From the NCBI RefSeq assembly GCF_900291465.1, contig NZ_LT985808.1, positions 62,001 to 126,000 of the forward strand: DNA of 64,000 nt. Reading direction: 5' to 3'. The position numbers and the translations under genes are program-made. Under the pieces are notes generated by a model. It saw only the letters and a program-made list of their open reading frames with translations. It was not told where the DNA came from and searched no databases. The stretch comes from Bacteroides sp. Marseille-P3684 (lineage in GTDB: Bacteria; Bacteroidota; Bacteroidia; Bacteroidales; Bacteroidaceae). This document shows positions 32,901 through 40,437 of the stretch, in pieces. The first letter of the stretch is position 1. Every line of letters starts with the position of its first letter.

Positions 32901-34312
32901 AACCGTCCGGTCGTCGTCAGGTAGAGAGGCGGAAGGTCCAGCCGTTCCCCACGATACATACGCAGGTAACCGTCCTTGGTGCCGACCCACAGGTTCCGTT
33001 CCCGGTCAGTAAAGAGGCAACGTGCCTCGACTGTCCCCAAGCCAGGCAGATAGTCCACGTTGTCATGGAAGAAAGTCACGTGATACAGGTTACGCGGTCC
33101 CCCGTACCAGATGTTTTTCTGACGGTCGACGAGGTACACACGGACTGTATTGGTCAATAAAGAGCCATCGGGATTGGTATAAGGTCTGAGTTGCCGGGCC
33201 TCCGGGTCATAACAGGACAGATAGCCTCCCCGGGGATATACACGCACCAGTCCCCTCTCATCCTCATAGACAAAAGGATGCGCAGTCTCGGACAAGTCCC
33301 GGGACACGGACGGAAGCAGGGTCGTACAGCGTCCGTCGGTCAGCTCATACATCACCACGCCGGCTGAAGGGGTGAACATCCACAACCGCCTGGAGGAGTC
33401 CTTGAACACCGACAGAACGTCAGCGACGGGCTGAGCCGCCGAACGGATGTCGACCATCTTCATCTTCCCGTCGGGAATACGTACGAGCAGTAGCCCGGCA
33501 TCCGTTCCCACCGTCAGCAGGGTGTCGGAGATGGCTTTCATCTGATACACACGGCTCACTCCCGGAGCACGGTCCATGAAGCGCACTCCCTTTGCCGTGA
33601 ACTCTGCAAGCTGACCATCGGACGAGATGAGCCATTTGCGCCCGATCTTCTCGGTCATGTAGCGGAAGGGGAAATCGCATTCAATCCGTTTCTTGCCAAT
33701 CAGGTTGATGCCCTTGTCCGTGAGCACCCACTCATCACCGTCGCTGTCGGCCTTCACTTGCGAGACAGCACCGGCATGCCACCCCTTGGTATCGGCATCA
33801 TAGACACGGATGGCCTGTTCCGTCCCCAACTGTTTTTCATCCACCCGCACACACACTTCCCCGTCGCCCGAAAGCAACCAGGTGACGCCGGTAGGCAGGC
33901 AGACAATCTTATCGAAATGCAGCGAGGGGATATCTTTCAGGTAGGGACCCAGCACGTCGATGAACGTCGAAGTCTGGATGTCGAACAAATAAGCACAATG
34001 TTCCTGCGTCAGGCACCAGATGTCACCCGACGCGCTCTCCTTCAGCTCCACGAAACGGTTGCTGGACAACACGGCTCCCTCCCCCGGATGCGACTTAAAG
34101 GAGGTGAACACATACCCGTCATACTTGTTCAATCCGTTCCAGGTGGAAAACCAGATGTATCCGTTGCGGTCCTGGATAATGTCCTGCACAATGCCCTGCG
34201 ACAGTCCGTCGTTGACCGAGAAACAACGCTCGCTCATGTTGTCCTGCGCCCGAACAGCTGCCGCAACAAAAAGACACCACACATATATTATATAAGGTAG
34301 GAGTCGGTTCAT
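29978..34312 (-). CDS. Hybrid two-component system (HTCS) sensor/regulator
   Basis: A 1444-residue one-protein sensor and regulator of the Bacteroides HTCS type. After a signal peptide (to about 22) come two seven-bladed propellers of periplasmic sensor repeats (about 23-790), a Y_Y_Y domain (about 797-864) and one membrane helix (about 877-902). The cytoplasmic part has a HisKA domain (phospho-His near 925 in DISHELRTPLTL), a HATPase domain (about 980-1100), a receiver (phospho-Asp near 1233 in SDVMMPVMDG) and an AraC-type DNA-binding domain (about 1335-1435). HTCS proteins sense oligosaccharides and switch on polysaccharide-use genes. The CE7 esterase 12 bp downstream is the obvious target and hints at an acetylated xylan-type signal; the ligand itself is unproven. 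Confidence 0.93.
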   Translation of the reverse strand: MNRLLPYIIYVWCLFVAAAVRAQDNMSERCFSVNDGLSQGIVQDIIQDRNGYIWFSTWNGLNKYDGYVFTSFKSHPGEGAVLSSNRFVELKESASGDIWCLTQEHCAYLFDIQTSTFIDVLGPYLKDIPSLHFDKIVCLPTGVTWLLSGDGEVCVRVDEKQLGTEQAIRVYDADTKGWHAGAVSQVKADSDGDEWVLTDKGINLIGKKRIECDFPFRYMTEKIGRKWLISSDGQLAEFTAKGVRFMDRAPGVSRVYQMKAISDTLLTVGTDAGLLLVRIPDGKMKMVDIRSAAQPVADVLSVFKDSSRRLWMFTPSAGVVMYELTDGRCTTLLPSVSRDLSETAHPFVYEDERGLVRVYPRGGYLSCYDPEARQLRPYTNPDGSLLTNTVRVYLVDRQKNIWYGGPRNLYHVTFFHDNVDYLPGLGTVEARCLFTDRERNLWVGTKDGYLRMYRGERLDLPPLYLTTTGRLTTAPSKFIGNVYCMMQDAGGTLWLGTRGQGLVRAVPAGEAYALRRFLSRPDDEYSLSSNDIYALCQDRKGHIWAGAYQGGLNLLEQDGDRYRFIHGGNRLRNYPYPYAKSKIRSITEMPGGVLLAGASEGLLAFSSDFDRPEAIKFRLHTAEYDRTDGMTCTEVMQVGASGDSVYIATSTGGFNRVMSGQLLADTLRFRAMGVRDGWMSDLALSSLGVPGGDTWFVTENYLIRSNRGSGQQEYYGSSFFHNEVFFSEAAPVCLSDGRLLFGTTDYGVLVIAPDRLREQTYTPPLVFTGLRIRGQSKSISLDNINHIRLSPDERSLTFYFAALDYANASDIQYAYRLDGLDKDWNYCGTLRSANYNNLPPGNYVFELRSTNSDGVWTSQVKRLEVIIEPTFWETPWAMVLYVVLFILAALLVAYILFYIYRLRHKVDVEQQLAEVKLRFFTDISHELRTPLTLIVSPVDEVLEHEDGLSATSRAHLELVQRNVKRMLRLVNQLLDFRKIQSRKMKLVVEETDVVSLLARVADSFRLLAGEHRMTYRFEHDMPGLRLWVDRDKLEKICYNLLSNAFKYTDDGGTVVLRLTETQKTVDLSVSDTGTGISEEKLSHLFERFETLASRSWSQPSSGIGLSLVKEFVELHHGTIEVKSKPGEGSVFTVHLLKGRAHLEKDGHTEFLLTDSLPDRAVTPAGEEASAEKEEPEGQSEDDTLSVLVVEDNEELRLFLNSILSENYRVWLAADGREGLEQTRAQSPDLIVSDVMMPVMDGMEMVRHIKEDPSLCHTPIILLTAKSAPEDCITGLEQGIDDYVTKPFSASYLKAKIQNLLLKRKQWQELVRTELMKREQADFQPSELHLTSYDRDFMERLMAFIETNMSNTDLKVEQIADSMNLSRAAFYNKLKTIAGLSPIDFLRDIRIKRACQLIESGSYTIQQVAFMTGFKDPKFFSRTFRKIMDCSPTEYRERIQPNLTK

Positions 34313-34336
34313 GCTATACTCTTTATGTTAAGAGCA

Positions 34337-34344
34337 CAAATTTA
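34337..34344 (-). promoter_or_regulatory. HTCS promoter, -7 element TAAATTTG
   Basis: Perfect minus-strand TAnnTTTG match, 25 bp before the ATG at 34312. Confidence 0.5.
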
Positions 34345-34607
34345 AGAAAGATTCTCGGTGCGGGTATTTCTTTCCTCCAAAAACTTCCGGAGGAGATACA
34401 CTGCTCCTCAGCCGCGAATCAGGACAGGCAGCTTCCGGCACATCGGCTGACAAAGAAATGAGCCGAATGAAGCCCTCGCTTCAGTGCTCCCTGTACACCC
34501 ATTCCACCGGAAACGCGGAAATCCATTTATAAAACAGTGTTATAAAACAGCTTTATCGACCCAAACTAACATTTTATCAAAAAAGAGAGAAATTTCAGGC
34601 AAAAAGT

Positions 34608-34638
34608 TTTGGTTCATTCCCAACAAGCCCTATATTTG
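34608..34638 (+). promoter_or_regulatory. gdhA promoter (TTTG, 19 bp, TATATTTG)
   Basis: The best promoter in the window: -33 TTTG at 34608-34611, a 19-bp spacer and -7 TATATTTG at 34631-34638, 47 bp before the ATG. Confidence 0.75.
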
Positions 34639-34685
34639 CAGACGTAATGATTACATTTTATCATTAACCTATAAACAGAACTACC

Positions 34686-36023
34686 ATGAATATTGAAAAC
34701 ATCATGGCTTCCTTGGAAGCCAAACACCCGGGCGAATTGGAATATCTGCAAGCCGTGAGAGAAGTGCTCATGTCTATCGAAGATATCTACAACCAACATC
34801 CTGAATTTGAAAAAGTGAGCCTTATCGAACGCTTAGTGGAACCCGATCGCATTTTCACCTTCAGAGTTCCTTGGGTAGACGATAATGGTAAAGTTCAAGT
34901 AAACCTCGGTTACCGCGTTCAGTTCAACAACGCCATTGGCCCGTACAAAGGCGGTATCCGTTTCCACGCATCTGTCAATTTGTCAATTCTGAAGTTCTTG
35001 GGCTTCGAACAAACCTTCAAGAATGCCTTGACCACATTGCCTATGGGCGGTGGCAAGGGTGGCTCAGACTTCTCTCCGCGCGGTAAGAGCGACGCTGAAG
35101 TAATGCGTTTCTGCCAAGCCTTCATCCTCGAATTGTGGCGTCACCTCGGTCCTGACATGGACGTTCCCGCCGGCGACATCGGCGTAGGCGGTCGCGAAGT
35201 GGGCTATATGTTCGGTATGTACAAGAAGCTGACCCGCGAATTTACAGGTACATTCACCGGTAAGGGATTGGAATTCGGTGGTTCGCTGATTCGTCCTGAA
35301 GCAACCGGTTTCGGCGGCTTGTATTTCGTAAACCACATGCTGCAAACCAAAGGCATTGACATCAAAGGCAAGACTGTTGCCATCTCCGGTTTCGGTAACG
35401 TGGCTTGGGGTGCTGCAACCAAGGCAACCCAACTCGGTGCCAAAGTAGTCACCATCTCCGGTCCTGACGGTTATGTATATGACCCGGACGGCATCAGTGG
35501 CGAAAAGATTGACTATATGCTCGAACTCCGTGCTTCGGGTAACGATATCGTAGCTCCCTACGCAGAGAAATATCCGAATGCCAAATTCGTAGCCGGACGT
35601 CGTCCTTGGGAAGTGAAAGTGGACATCGCTCTGCCTTGCGCAACCCAGAACGAACTGAATGGAGAAGACGCCAAAGCCTTAATCAATAACAATGTGACTT
35701 GTGTAGGTGAGATTTCCAACATGGGATGTACGCCGGAAGCTATCGACGCTTTCATCGAGCATAAGATCCTCTACGCTCCGGGTAAGGCAGTCAATGCCGG
35801 TGGTGTTGCCACCTCGGGCTTGGAAATGAGCCAAAACGCAATGCATATCAGCTGGACTGCTGAAGAAGTAGACCGCAGACTTCACGAAATTATGGGTAAC
35901 ATCCACGCACAGTGCGTGAAGTATGGTACACAACCTGACGGTTACATTAATTACGTGAAGGGTGCAAACATTGCAGGCTTCATGAAAGTGGCTCATGCAA
36001 TGATGGCACAAGGAATCGTTTAA
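34686..36023 (+). CDS. gdhA: Glutamate dehydrogenase
   Basis: A 445-residue cytoplasmic enzyme making glutamate from 2-oxoglutarate and ammonia. The N-domain includes YKGGIRFHASVNLSILKFLGFEQ and the catalytic Lys motif PMGGGKGGSDF (near 119-129). The nucleotide-binding domain has GFGNVAWGA (near 236-244). Length matches the hexameric family. Codon use is more selective and AT-leaning than in the neighbours, as expected for a highly expressed gene, and it has a consensus promoter and a strong terminator. Coenzyme preference is not decided from sequence here. Confidence 0.96.
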   Translation: MNIENIMASLEAKHPGELEYLQAVREVLMSIEDIYNQHPEFEKVSLIERLVEPDRIFTFRVPWVDDNGKVQVNLGYRVQFNNAIGPYKGGIRFHASVNLSILKFLGFEQTFKNALTTLPMGGGKGGSDFSPRGKSDAEVMRFCQAFILELWRHLGPDMDVPAGDIGVGGREVGYMFGMYKKLTREFTGTFTGKGLEFGGSLIRPEATGFGGLYFVNHMLQTKGIDIKGKTVAISGFGNVAWGAATKATQLGAKVVTISGPDGYVYDPDGISGEKIDYMLELRASGNDIVAPYAEKYPNAKFVAGRRPWEVKVDIALPCATQNELNGEDAKALINNNVTCVGEISNMGCTPEAIDAFIEHKILYAPGKAVNAGGVATSGLEMSQNAMHISWTAEEVDRRLHEIMGNIHAQCVKYGTQPDGYINYVKGANIAGFMKVAHAMMAQGIV

Positions 36024-36066
36024 TAATAGAATCTCGTTTAGTTGTATTTGTATTTTGTATTGTAAC

Positions 36067-36107
36067 ATGCTGCCCATCGCCTGCGAAGGTCATGGGCAGC
36101 ATTTTTT
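36067..36107 (+). terminator. gdhA terminator
   Basis: An 11-bp perfect stem ATGCTGCCCAT/ATGGGCAGCAT followed by a run of T, 43 bp past the stop. Confidence 0.85.
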
Positions 36108-36110
36108 ATG

Positions 36111-36138
36111 TTCATCATTCACTGCTCATCGTTCATCG
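36111..36138. repeat. Heptamer repeat tract covering the thioesterase stop codon
   Basis: Four 7-bp units TTCATCA, TTCACTG, CTCATCG, TTCATCG in a row. Read on the minus strand they are GATGAAC-type units and contain the stop codon and last residues of the thioesterase, the same placement as the tract at copA. Confidence 0.65.
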
Positions 36139-36557
36139 GACAACGCCTCTACCGTCGTCCCCTCAAAACGGGCAATCGCCTCCTTCCATGCCTGCGGAAT
36201 GGGGATGGCCTGCTGCGTCTCGACATCGAAAGCGACCATCACCGTGCGGCATTCGCATTTCACTTCCCCACTGTCTTCACATACGGCACGTTGCCACAAC
36301 ACAAAGCTCTTGTTGCCCAGATGGACCGTCGAGGTTTCAATCGCCAGCCGGTCGGTAAAGAATACGGGAGCAAAGAAGTTGGCATTCAGGTTGGCAACGA
36401 CCATCGACGTACGGCGATAATCCACACGTTCGCCCAGGACATCGCGCATATAGGCAGTCTTGCCCAAATCATACAGGGAGAAATAAACGGAATTGTTCAC
36501 GTGCCCCAGCTGGTCCACATCACTGAAGCGGAGTTGTACGGGATAAGTATGTTTCAT
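36126..36557 (-). CDS. Acyl-CoA thioesterase, hotdog fold (YbgC/FadM-like)
   Basis: A 143-residue hotdog-fold protein. The active-site pattern RFSDVDQLGHVNNSVYFSLYD (near 10-30) places the catalytic Asp and the His-Val-Asn of the 4-hydroxybenzoyl-CoA thioesterase family. It probably hydrolyses an acyl-CoA; the chain is unknown. It starts 39 bp after the amidase gene on the same strand and may share its transcript. Confidence 0.88.
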   Translation of the reverse strand: MKHTYPVQLRFSDVDQLGHVNNSVYFSLYDLGKTAYMRDVLGERVDYRRTSMVVANLNANFFAPVFFTDRLAIETSTVHLGNKSFVLWQRAVCEDSGEVKCECRTVMVAFDVETQQAIPIPQAWKEAIARFEGTTVEALSDER

Positions 36558-36596
36558 TGTTCTTTTCTTTAATCAGAAGTGAGGAGTTGCAGGAGG

Positions 36597-37610
36597 CTAT
36601 TGCTTCACGTCTTTCACAAATCCGTCCTTCAACCACTTGGCAAGGGCTTCCCGGTTGGAACTGTCAATCAGACGGCGCAAGTCAAACTGGTTCTGTATGT
36701 TTCCCAGTTCCACAAAGACAGAGACCGGCGTGGTGTTCCGCAGCACATACAGTCCGCGTTCACTCACCGTCCCCGTAAATCCGCGGTTCGGCTGATGGAT
36801 GCCATACTTGGTCTTGAACGTGGAACGCATGGACGTGGCCAGCCGTTTGCCCAACTTGCTTCCAGCGGAATGATAGAAATAGACATCCATCTGCTTGCCC
36901 TTTCCCTGACTGTCGACATGGATGAAGATGGCACGGCAATAGCTGTACTTCTTACGGTCGCGGGCATAGAGTGCATTGATTTTGTCACAACGCTGTTGCA
37001 ACCGGCGCACCTGGTTGAGAGGAATCGGGTCGCCCATGCACGTCTCCCGTTTGCTGTTCGACAAGTAGGCATCGTTGCGTATGCCGTCCTTCGCATCGCG
37101 GATGATGATACGCACGTCCGCCCCTTCCTGCAACAGGTAACGCGCCAGACGCAGAGCGATGTCGTAGGCATATTCATCCTCATGGAGTTCATGTTTCCCT
37201 ACGCGTCCGATGGCACCGGGGTCAGGACCGCCATGACCGCTCACCACATAGAAACAGCAGCCTGCCAGGCGGTTGGAAGTGACCTTCACGTCATCAAAAC
37301 GCTTGCCGAACAACGGCTCGTTGACATACGAACGGCGCGACTTCCGCTTCCCTTCCGCTGCACTCTCCAACGGAGGAATGACATAAGAGACACCCAGACG
37401 AAGCTCCCGGCTGCGCCCCAGCTTGTCGCGGTTCAGTTCTATAAAAGCAGCATAATACTTGCGAGGCGAACGCCCGTGACGCTGGAGAAAAGTGGTGATG
37501 CCTTCCCCCCGACGGGGCACATCCTTCTGTTGCGCCTGCACGGTCATCGCCGGAAAGCACAGCAACAGCAGGAAAAGGGCACGGACGAGATAACGGTTCA
37601 AAGCTTCCAT
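36597..37610 (-). CDS. N-acetylmuramoyl-L-alanine amidase (Amidase_3)
   Basis: A 337-residue cell-wall hydrolase. The signal peptide ends near residue 27 (TVQAQ). Residues 30-100 are an N-terminal segment resembling a LysM-like wall-binding part (GITTFLQRHGRS, LGVSYVIPP). The amidase domain (about 120-330) has the zinc ligands SGHGGPDPGA, the Glu/His pair near HEDEYAYD, the IHVDSQ strand and the final ELGNIQN motif. It cleaves peptidoglycan stem peptides in the periplasm during cell separation. The true ATG is at 37610; a TTG codon precedes it. Confidence 0.9.
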   Translation of the reverse strand: MEALNRYLVRALFLLLLCFPAMTVQAQQKDVPRRGEGITTFLQRHGRSPRKYYAAFIELNRDKLGRSRELRLGVSYVIPPLESAAEGKRKSRRSYVNEPLFGKRFDDVKVTSNRLAGCCFYVVSGHGGPDPGAIGRVGKHELHEDEYAYDIALRLARYLLQEGADVRIIIRDAKDGIRNDAYLSNSKRETCMGDPIPLNQVRRLQQRCDKINALYARDRKKYSYCRAIFIHVDSQGKGKQMDVYFYHSAGSKLGKRLATSMRSTFKTKYGIHQPNRGFTGTVSERGLYVLRNTTPVSVFVELGNIQNQFDLRRLIDSSNREALAKWLKDGFVKDVKQ

Positions 37611-37649
37611 CAACTAAGGTTTTCGGTGTCTTTTAAATTTATACCGCGG

Positions 37650-37677
37650 CAAAATTACAATATTTTCCCTACTTTTG
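37650..37677. promoter_or_regulatory. Face-to-face promoters for the amidase and metY
   Basis: Minus-strand TAATTTTG at 37650-37657 serves the amidase; plus-strand TACTTTTG at 37670-37677 serves metY. Only 12 bp separate the two -7 elements, so simultaneous use is probably limited. Confidence 0.5.
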
Positions 37678-37725
37678 CACCATTCAACTTCATTTAGAGA
37701 GTCAAAATATAAAACCGATAACATT

Positions 37726-39006
37726 ATGACAAAGCAAACTAAACGCGGCACACTGTGTGTCCAGGCAGGATGGACACCCAAGAACGGAGAGCCTCGTGTA
37801 CTCCCCATCTACCAAAGCACCACCTTCAAATATAGCAGCAGCGAAGAGATGGCACGCCTCTTCGACCTGGAAGAGAACGGCTATTTCTATACCCGTCTGC
37901 AGAACCCTACCAACGACGCCGTGGCAGCCAAGATTGCCGCACTCGAAGGCGGAGTGGGCGCCATGCTGACCTCCTCGGGACAGGCAGCCAACTTCTATGC
38001 CGTCTACAACATCTGTGAAGCCGGCGACCACCTCGTCTGTGCCACGGCAATCTATGGCGGCACGTTCAACCTCTTCGGTGTCACTCTCAAAAAGATGGGC
38101 ATCGACTGCACCTTCATCGACGCTGATGCCAGCGAAGAGGAAATCAGCAAGGCCTTCCGTCCGAACACCAAAGCCCTCTTCGGCGAGACCATCTCCAACC
38201 CGGGCATACAGGTGCTCGACATCGAGAAGTTCGCACGCATCGCCCACAGCCACGGGGTACCCCTGATTGTCGACAACACGTTCGCTACCCCGATCAACTG
38301 CCGTCCGTTTGAATGGGGAGCCGACATCGTGACCCACTCCACGACCAAGTATATGGATGGACACGCCGTGTGTGTGGGCGGAGCAGTCGTCGACAGCGGC
38401 AATTTCGACTGGGACGCACATGCCGACAAGTTCCCCGGACTGACCCAACCCGACCCCTCGTACCACGGGCTGGCCTACACGAAGGCATTCGGCAAGATGG
38501 CATACATCACCAAGGCTACGGCACAGCTGATGCGCGACCTCGGTTCCATCCAGTCGCCGCAAAACGCGTTCCTGCTCAATCTCGGACTGGAGACCCTCCA
38601 TCTGCGTGTCCCCCAGCACTGCCGCAACGCCCAGACGGTGGCTGAATATCTGGAGAAGCATCCGCGTGTAGCCTGGGTACACTATTGCGGGCTAAAGAGC
38701 AACAAGTACTACGAACTGGCGCAGAAATACCTCCCCAACGGCTCGTGCGGCGTCATTGCCTTCGGACTGAAAGGCACACGCGAGGATGCCATCCACTTCA
38801 TGGACAGCCTGAAGATGATCAGCATCGTGACGCACGTGGCGGACGCGCGCACCTGTGTGCTCCACCCTGCCAGCCACACGCACCGTCAGCTGAGCGACGA
38901 GCAACTGAAGGAGGCAGGCATCGCTCCGGACCTGATACGCCTCTCCGTCGGCATCGAAGATGTGGAAGACATCCTGGCGGACATCGAGCAGGCGCTGACA
39001 CGCTAA
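37726..39006 (+). CDS. metY: O-acetylhomoserine sulfhydrylase (PLP enzyme)
   Basis: A 426-residue Cys/Met-metabolism PLP-dependent enzyme. The PLP lysine lies in VTHSTTKYMDGH (near 208); SSGQAAN, NPTNDA and VDNTFATP are also family motifs. Sequence type fits O-acetylhomoserine aminocarboxypropyltransferase, which makes homocysteine from sulfide; methionine gamma-lyase is the main alternative. The start at 37726 follows the promoter at 37670. A terminator-like hairpin follows at 39019-39063. Confidence 0.9.
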   Translation: MTKQTKRGTLCVQAGWTPKNGEPRVLPIYQSTTFKYSSSEEMARLFDLEENGYFYTRLQNPTNDAVAAKIAALEGGVGAMLTSSGQAANFYAVYNICEAGDHLVCATAIYGGTFNLFGVTLKKMGIDCTFIDADASEEEISKAFRPNTKALFGETISNPGIQVLDIEKFARIAHSHGVPLIVDNTFATPINCRPFEWGADIVTHSTTKYMDGHAVCVGGAVVDSGNFDWDAHADKFPGLTQPDPSYHGLAYTKAFGKMAYITKATAQLMRDLGSIQSPQNAFLLNLGLETLHLRVPQHCRNAQTVAEYLEKHPRVAWVHYCGLKSNKYYELAQKYLPNGSCGVIAFGLKGTREDAIHFMDSLKMISIVTHVADARTCVLHPASHTHRQLSDEQLKEAGIAPDLIRLSVGIEDVEDILADIEQALTR

Positions 39007-39018
39007 ACAGATAAAGAA

Positions 39019-39063
39019 CAGGAGGATGCATCCGTTCCACAAAGAGCCGGATACATCCTCCTG
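39019..39063. terminator. Terminator between metY and the convergent cupin gene
   Basis: A 10-bp stem CAGGAGGATG/CATCCTCCTG that extends inward imperfectly, between convergent genes. Confidence 0.55.
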
Positions 39064-39082
39064 AACATGTCGGGCACTTCTG

Positions 39083-39538
39083 TCAGTCGCCCCACTCCAC
39101 GCGTTCGGACAGGATATTGCCATCCTGGGCATCGTCCGCCGTGAAGGTTCCACCCCGGTATTGCACACAGAGCATCACGAGCGGAGCAGTCCCGTTGTTA
39201 CGCACGGAACGGCGTCCTGCCGGAGCGACACGGACCACGCTCCCCTCTCCTACGGGGAACACCTGTCCGTCCACCTGAAATTCCCCTTTTCCGCTGAGGA
39301 AGAAGTAGAGCTCCTCATGCTGCTTGTGCGTATGCAGGAAACCGGTCTCAGTCCCGGGCTGGAACAGCTGGAAAGAGAACTCTCCGCCGGTGGCATGCAC
39401 CGCCGCGCCTCCGAAAACCTTGCCGGGAACCTTGACATCCGGTCCCAGTTCCAGCACATAGTCACTCAGTTCACTCAACTTGCCAACCTCTACAGCCGTG
39501 AAGTTGGCAGCTTCTGCAATTTGCTTCATCTGTTTCAT
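39083..39538 (-). CDS. Cupin-domain protein
   Basis: A 151-residue single-domain cupin. The metal-binding motif is present: HTHKQHEELYFFLSGKGE near residues 67-84 (His, His, Glu ligands), with the second cupin motif near 115. The substrate is unknown. It is divergent from an HxlR-type regulator that probably controls it. The start is uncertain: Met codons at 39574, 39538 and 39529 are all in frame; 39538 is chosen because the conserved-looking sequence starts around there. Confidence 0.8.
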   Translation of the reverse strand: MKQMKQIAEAANFTAVEVGKLSELSDYVLELGPDVKVPGKVFGGAAVHATGGEFSFQLFQPGTETGFLHTHKQHEELYFFLSGKGEFQVDGQVFPVGEGSVVRVAPAGRRSVRNNGTAPLVMLCVQYRGGTFTADDAQDGNILSERVEWGD

Positions 39539-39587
39539 ACGTCTACTGTTTTTTCTTGTCTGTGGTTGTTTCATGCCGATGATTCAC

Positions 39588-39683
39588 TACCTTTGCAGCG
39601 TCTGAAGTTCCCTCATCGACAGTGCAAAGGTAACAGTCATTCCGCTTACAGACAATACGTTACCTGAAGGGAAGCTAGTTACC
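39588..39683. promoter_or_regulatory. Shared control region of the cupin and HxlR genes
   Basis: Contains a plus-strand -7 element TACCTTTG (39588-39595) and a minus-strand one TACCTTTG (39625-39632). Three GGTAAC/GTTACC hexamers lie at 39629-39634, 39659-39664 and 39678-39683; the first overlaps the minus-strand promoter. They are candidate operator half-sites for the HxlR protein. Confidence 0.45.
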
Positions 39684-39718
39684 TCCAACTCACTTTTACT
39701 GTAAAACAAACCTTTGTC

Positions 39719-40099
39719 ATGGCAAAAAATCTAGAAAAATATTCCATCATCGAGATTTGCCCCATCCGCAACGTGGTGTCACGGTTCGGCAACAAGTGGT
39801 CTTTCCTCATCATCCTGTTGCTCAGTGAAAACGGAAGCACCCGTTTCGGGCAGCTGGGCAAGCTCATCCCCGACATTTCCACCAAGGTGTTGTCGAACAC
39901 GTTGCGCGTTCTCGAAGCGGACGGTCTGCTGAAGCGGACGGTCTTCCCGGAAGTTCCCGTCCGGGTAGAGTATGAGCTGACGGACACCGGGCGCAGCCTG
40001 GTCCCCATCATTCTTTCCCTGACGGAATGGGCGCAGAGCCACATGGCATCCATCATGCAGCACCGGAAGGATTTTGAGGGCAAAGAGGGACAAAGCTGA
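39719..40099 (+). CDS. HxlR-family winged-helix regulator
   Basis: A 126-residue DNA-binding protein. The HxlR pattern is clear: CPIRNVVSRFGNKWSFLIILLL (Cys14 near the start), then the recognition helix STKVLSNTLRVLEADGL and the wing PVRVEYELTDTGRSL. In this family the N-terminal Cys often senses electrophiles such as aldehydes or quinones. It is divergent from the cupin gene and likely controls it. Confidence 0.9.
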   Translation: MAKNLEKYSIIEICPIRNVVSRFGNKWSFLIILLLSENGSTRFGQLGKLIPDISTKVLSNTLRVLEADGLLKRTVFPEVPVRVEYELTDTGRSLVPIILSLTEWAQSHMASIMQHRKDFEGKEGQS

Positions 40100-40131
40100 T
40101 GCCCGACGGATGACATGCCGATGGGAATTTC

Positions 40132-40263
40132 AGTTCCACGCCGTGGGAATGACAGTTCCACGCCGTGGGACTCATAGTCCCAGGCTTTGGGACTCACAGT
40201 TCCACGCTTTGGGACTCGCAGTCCCAAGCCCTGGAACTCGAAGTCCCAAGCCGTATAGGACTA
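40132..40263. repeat. 22-bp-pitch palindrome array D (6 units)
   Basis: Six 22-bp units start at 40132, 40154, 40176, 40198, 40220 and 40242. Each has arms AGTTCCA or AGTCCCA on the left and TGGGACT, TGGGAAT or TGGAACT on the right around a 5-bp centre such as cgccg or ggctt. Unit 3 has perfect arms; most others carry one mismatch. A faded half unit precedes the first. Confidence 0.9.
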
Positions 40264-40374
40264 AATGCCTTGCTGAAGGGACGGAAAGGGCTCAAGCAAG
40301 AAGGGGGATGTCTGAACGGCTTGCGGGTGTGAACGAGGTGGAAAAGAAACAAAGATGTGACACGCATCTACACA

Positions 40375-40406
40375 GCAAGTCCCGGAGCCAAAGCCCCGGG
40401 ACTTGC
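40375..40406 (-). terminator. Hairpin downstream of ddh
   Basis: An 11-bp perfect stem GCAAGTCCCGG/CCGGGACTTGC with a 10-nt loop, 32 bp past the ddh stop. No U-tract follows. Confidence 0.55.
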
Positions 40407-40437
40407 CCTATACTCATACATTCTAATAGCCGTATGC

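Larger units (their letters stand above)
34313..34685. other. Divergent control region between HTCS and gdhA
   Basis: No gene. It holds the HTCS promoter (34337-34344), the gdhA promoter (34608-34638) and a pair of overlapping imperfect repeats of TTATAAAACAG near 34527-34556, just upstream of the gdhA -33 element, where a regulator could bind. Confidence 0.6.
40100..40437. other. Intergenic region between convergent HxlR and ddh genes
   Basis: No gene. It holds palindrome array D (40132-40263) and a hairpin (40375-40406) that probably ends ddh transcription. Confidence 0.7.
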
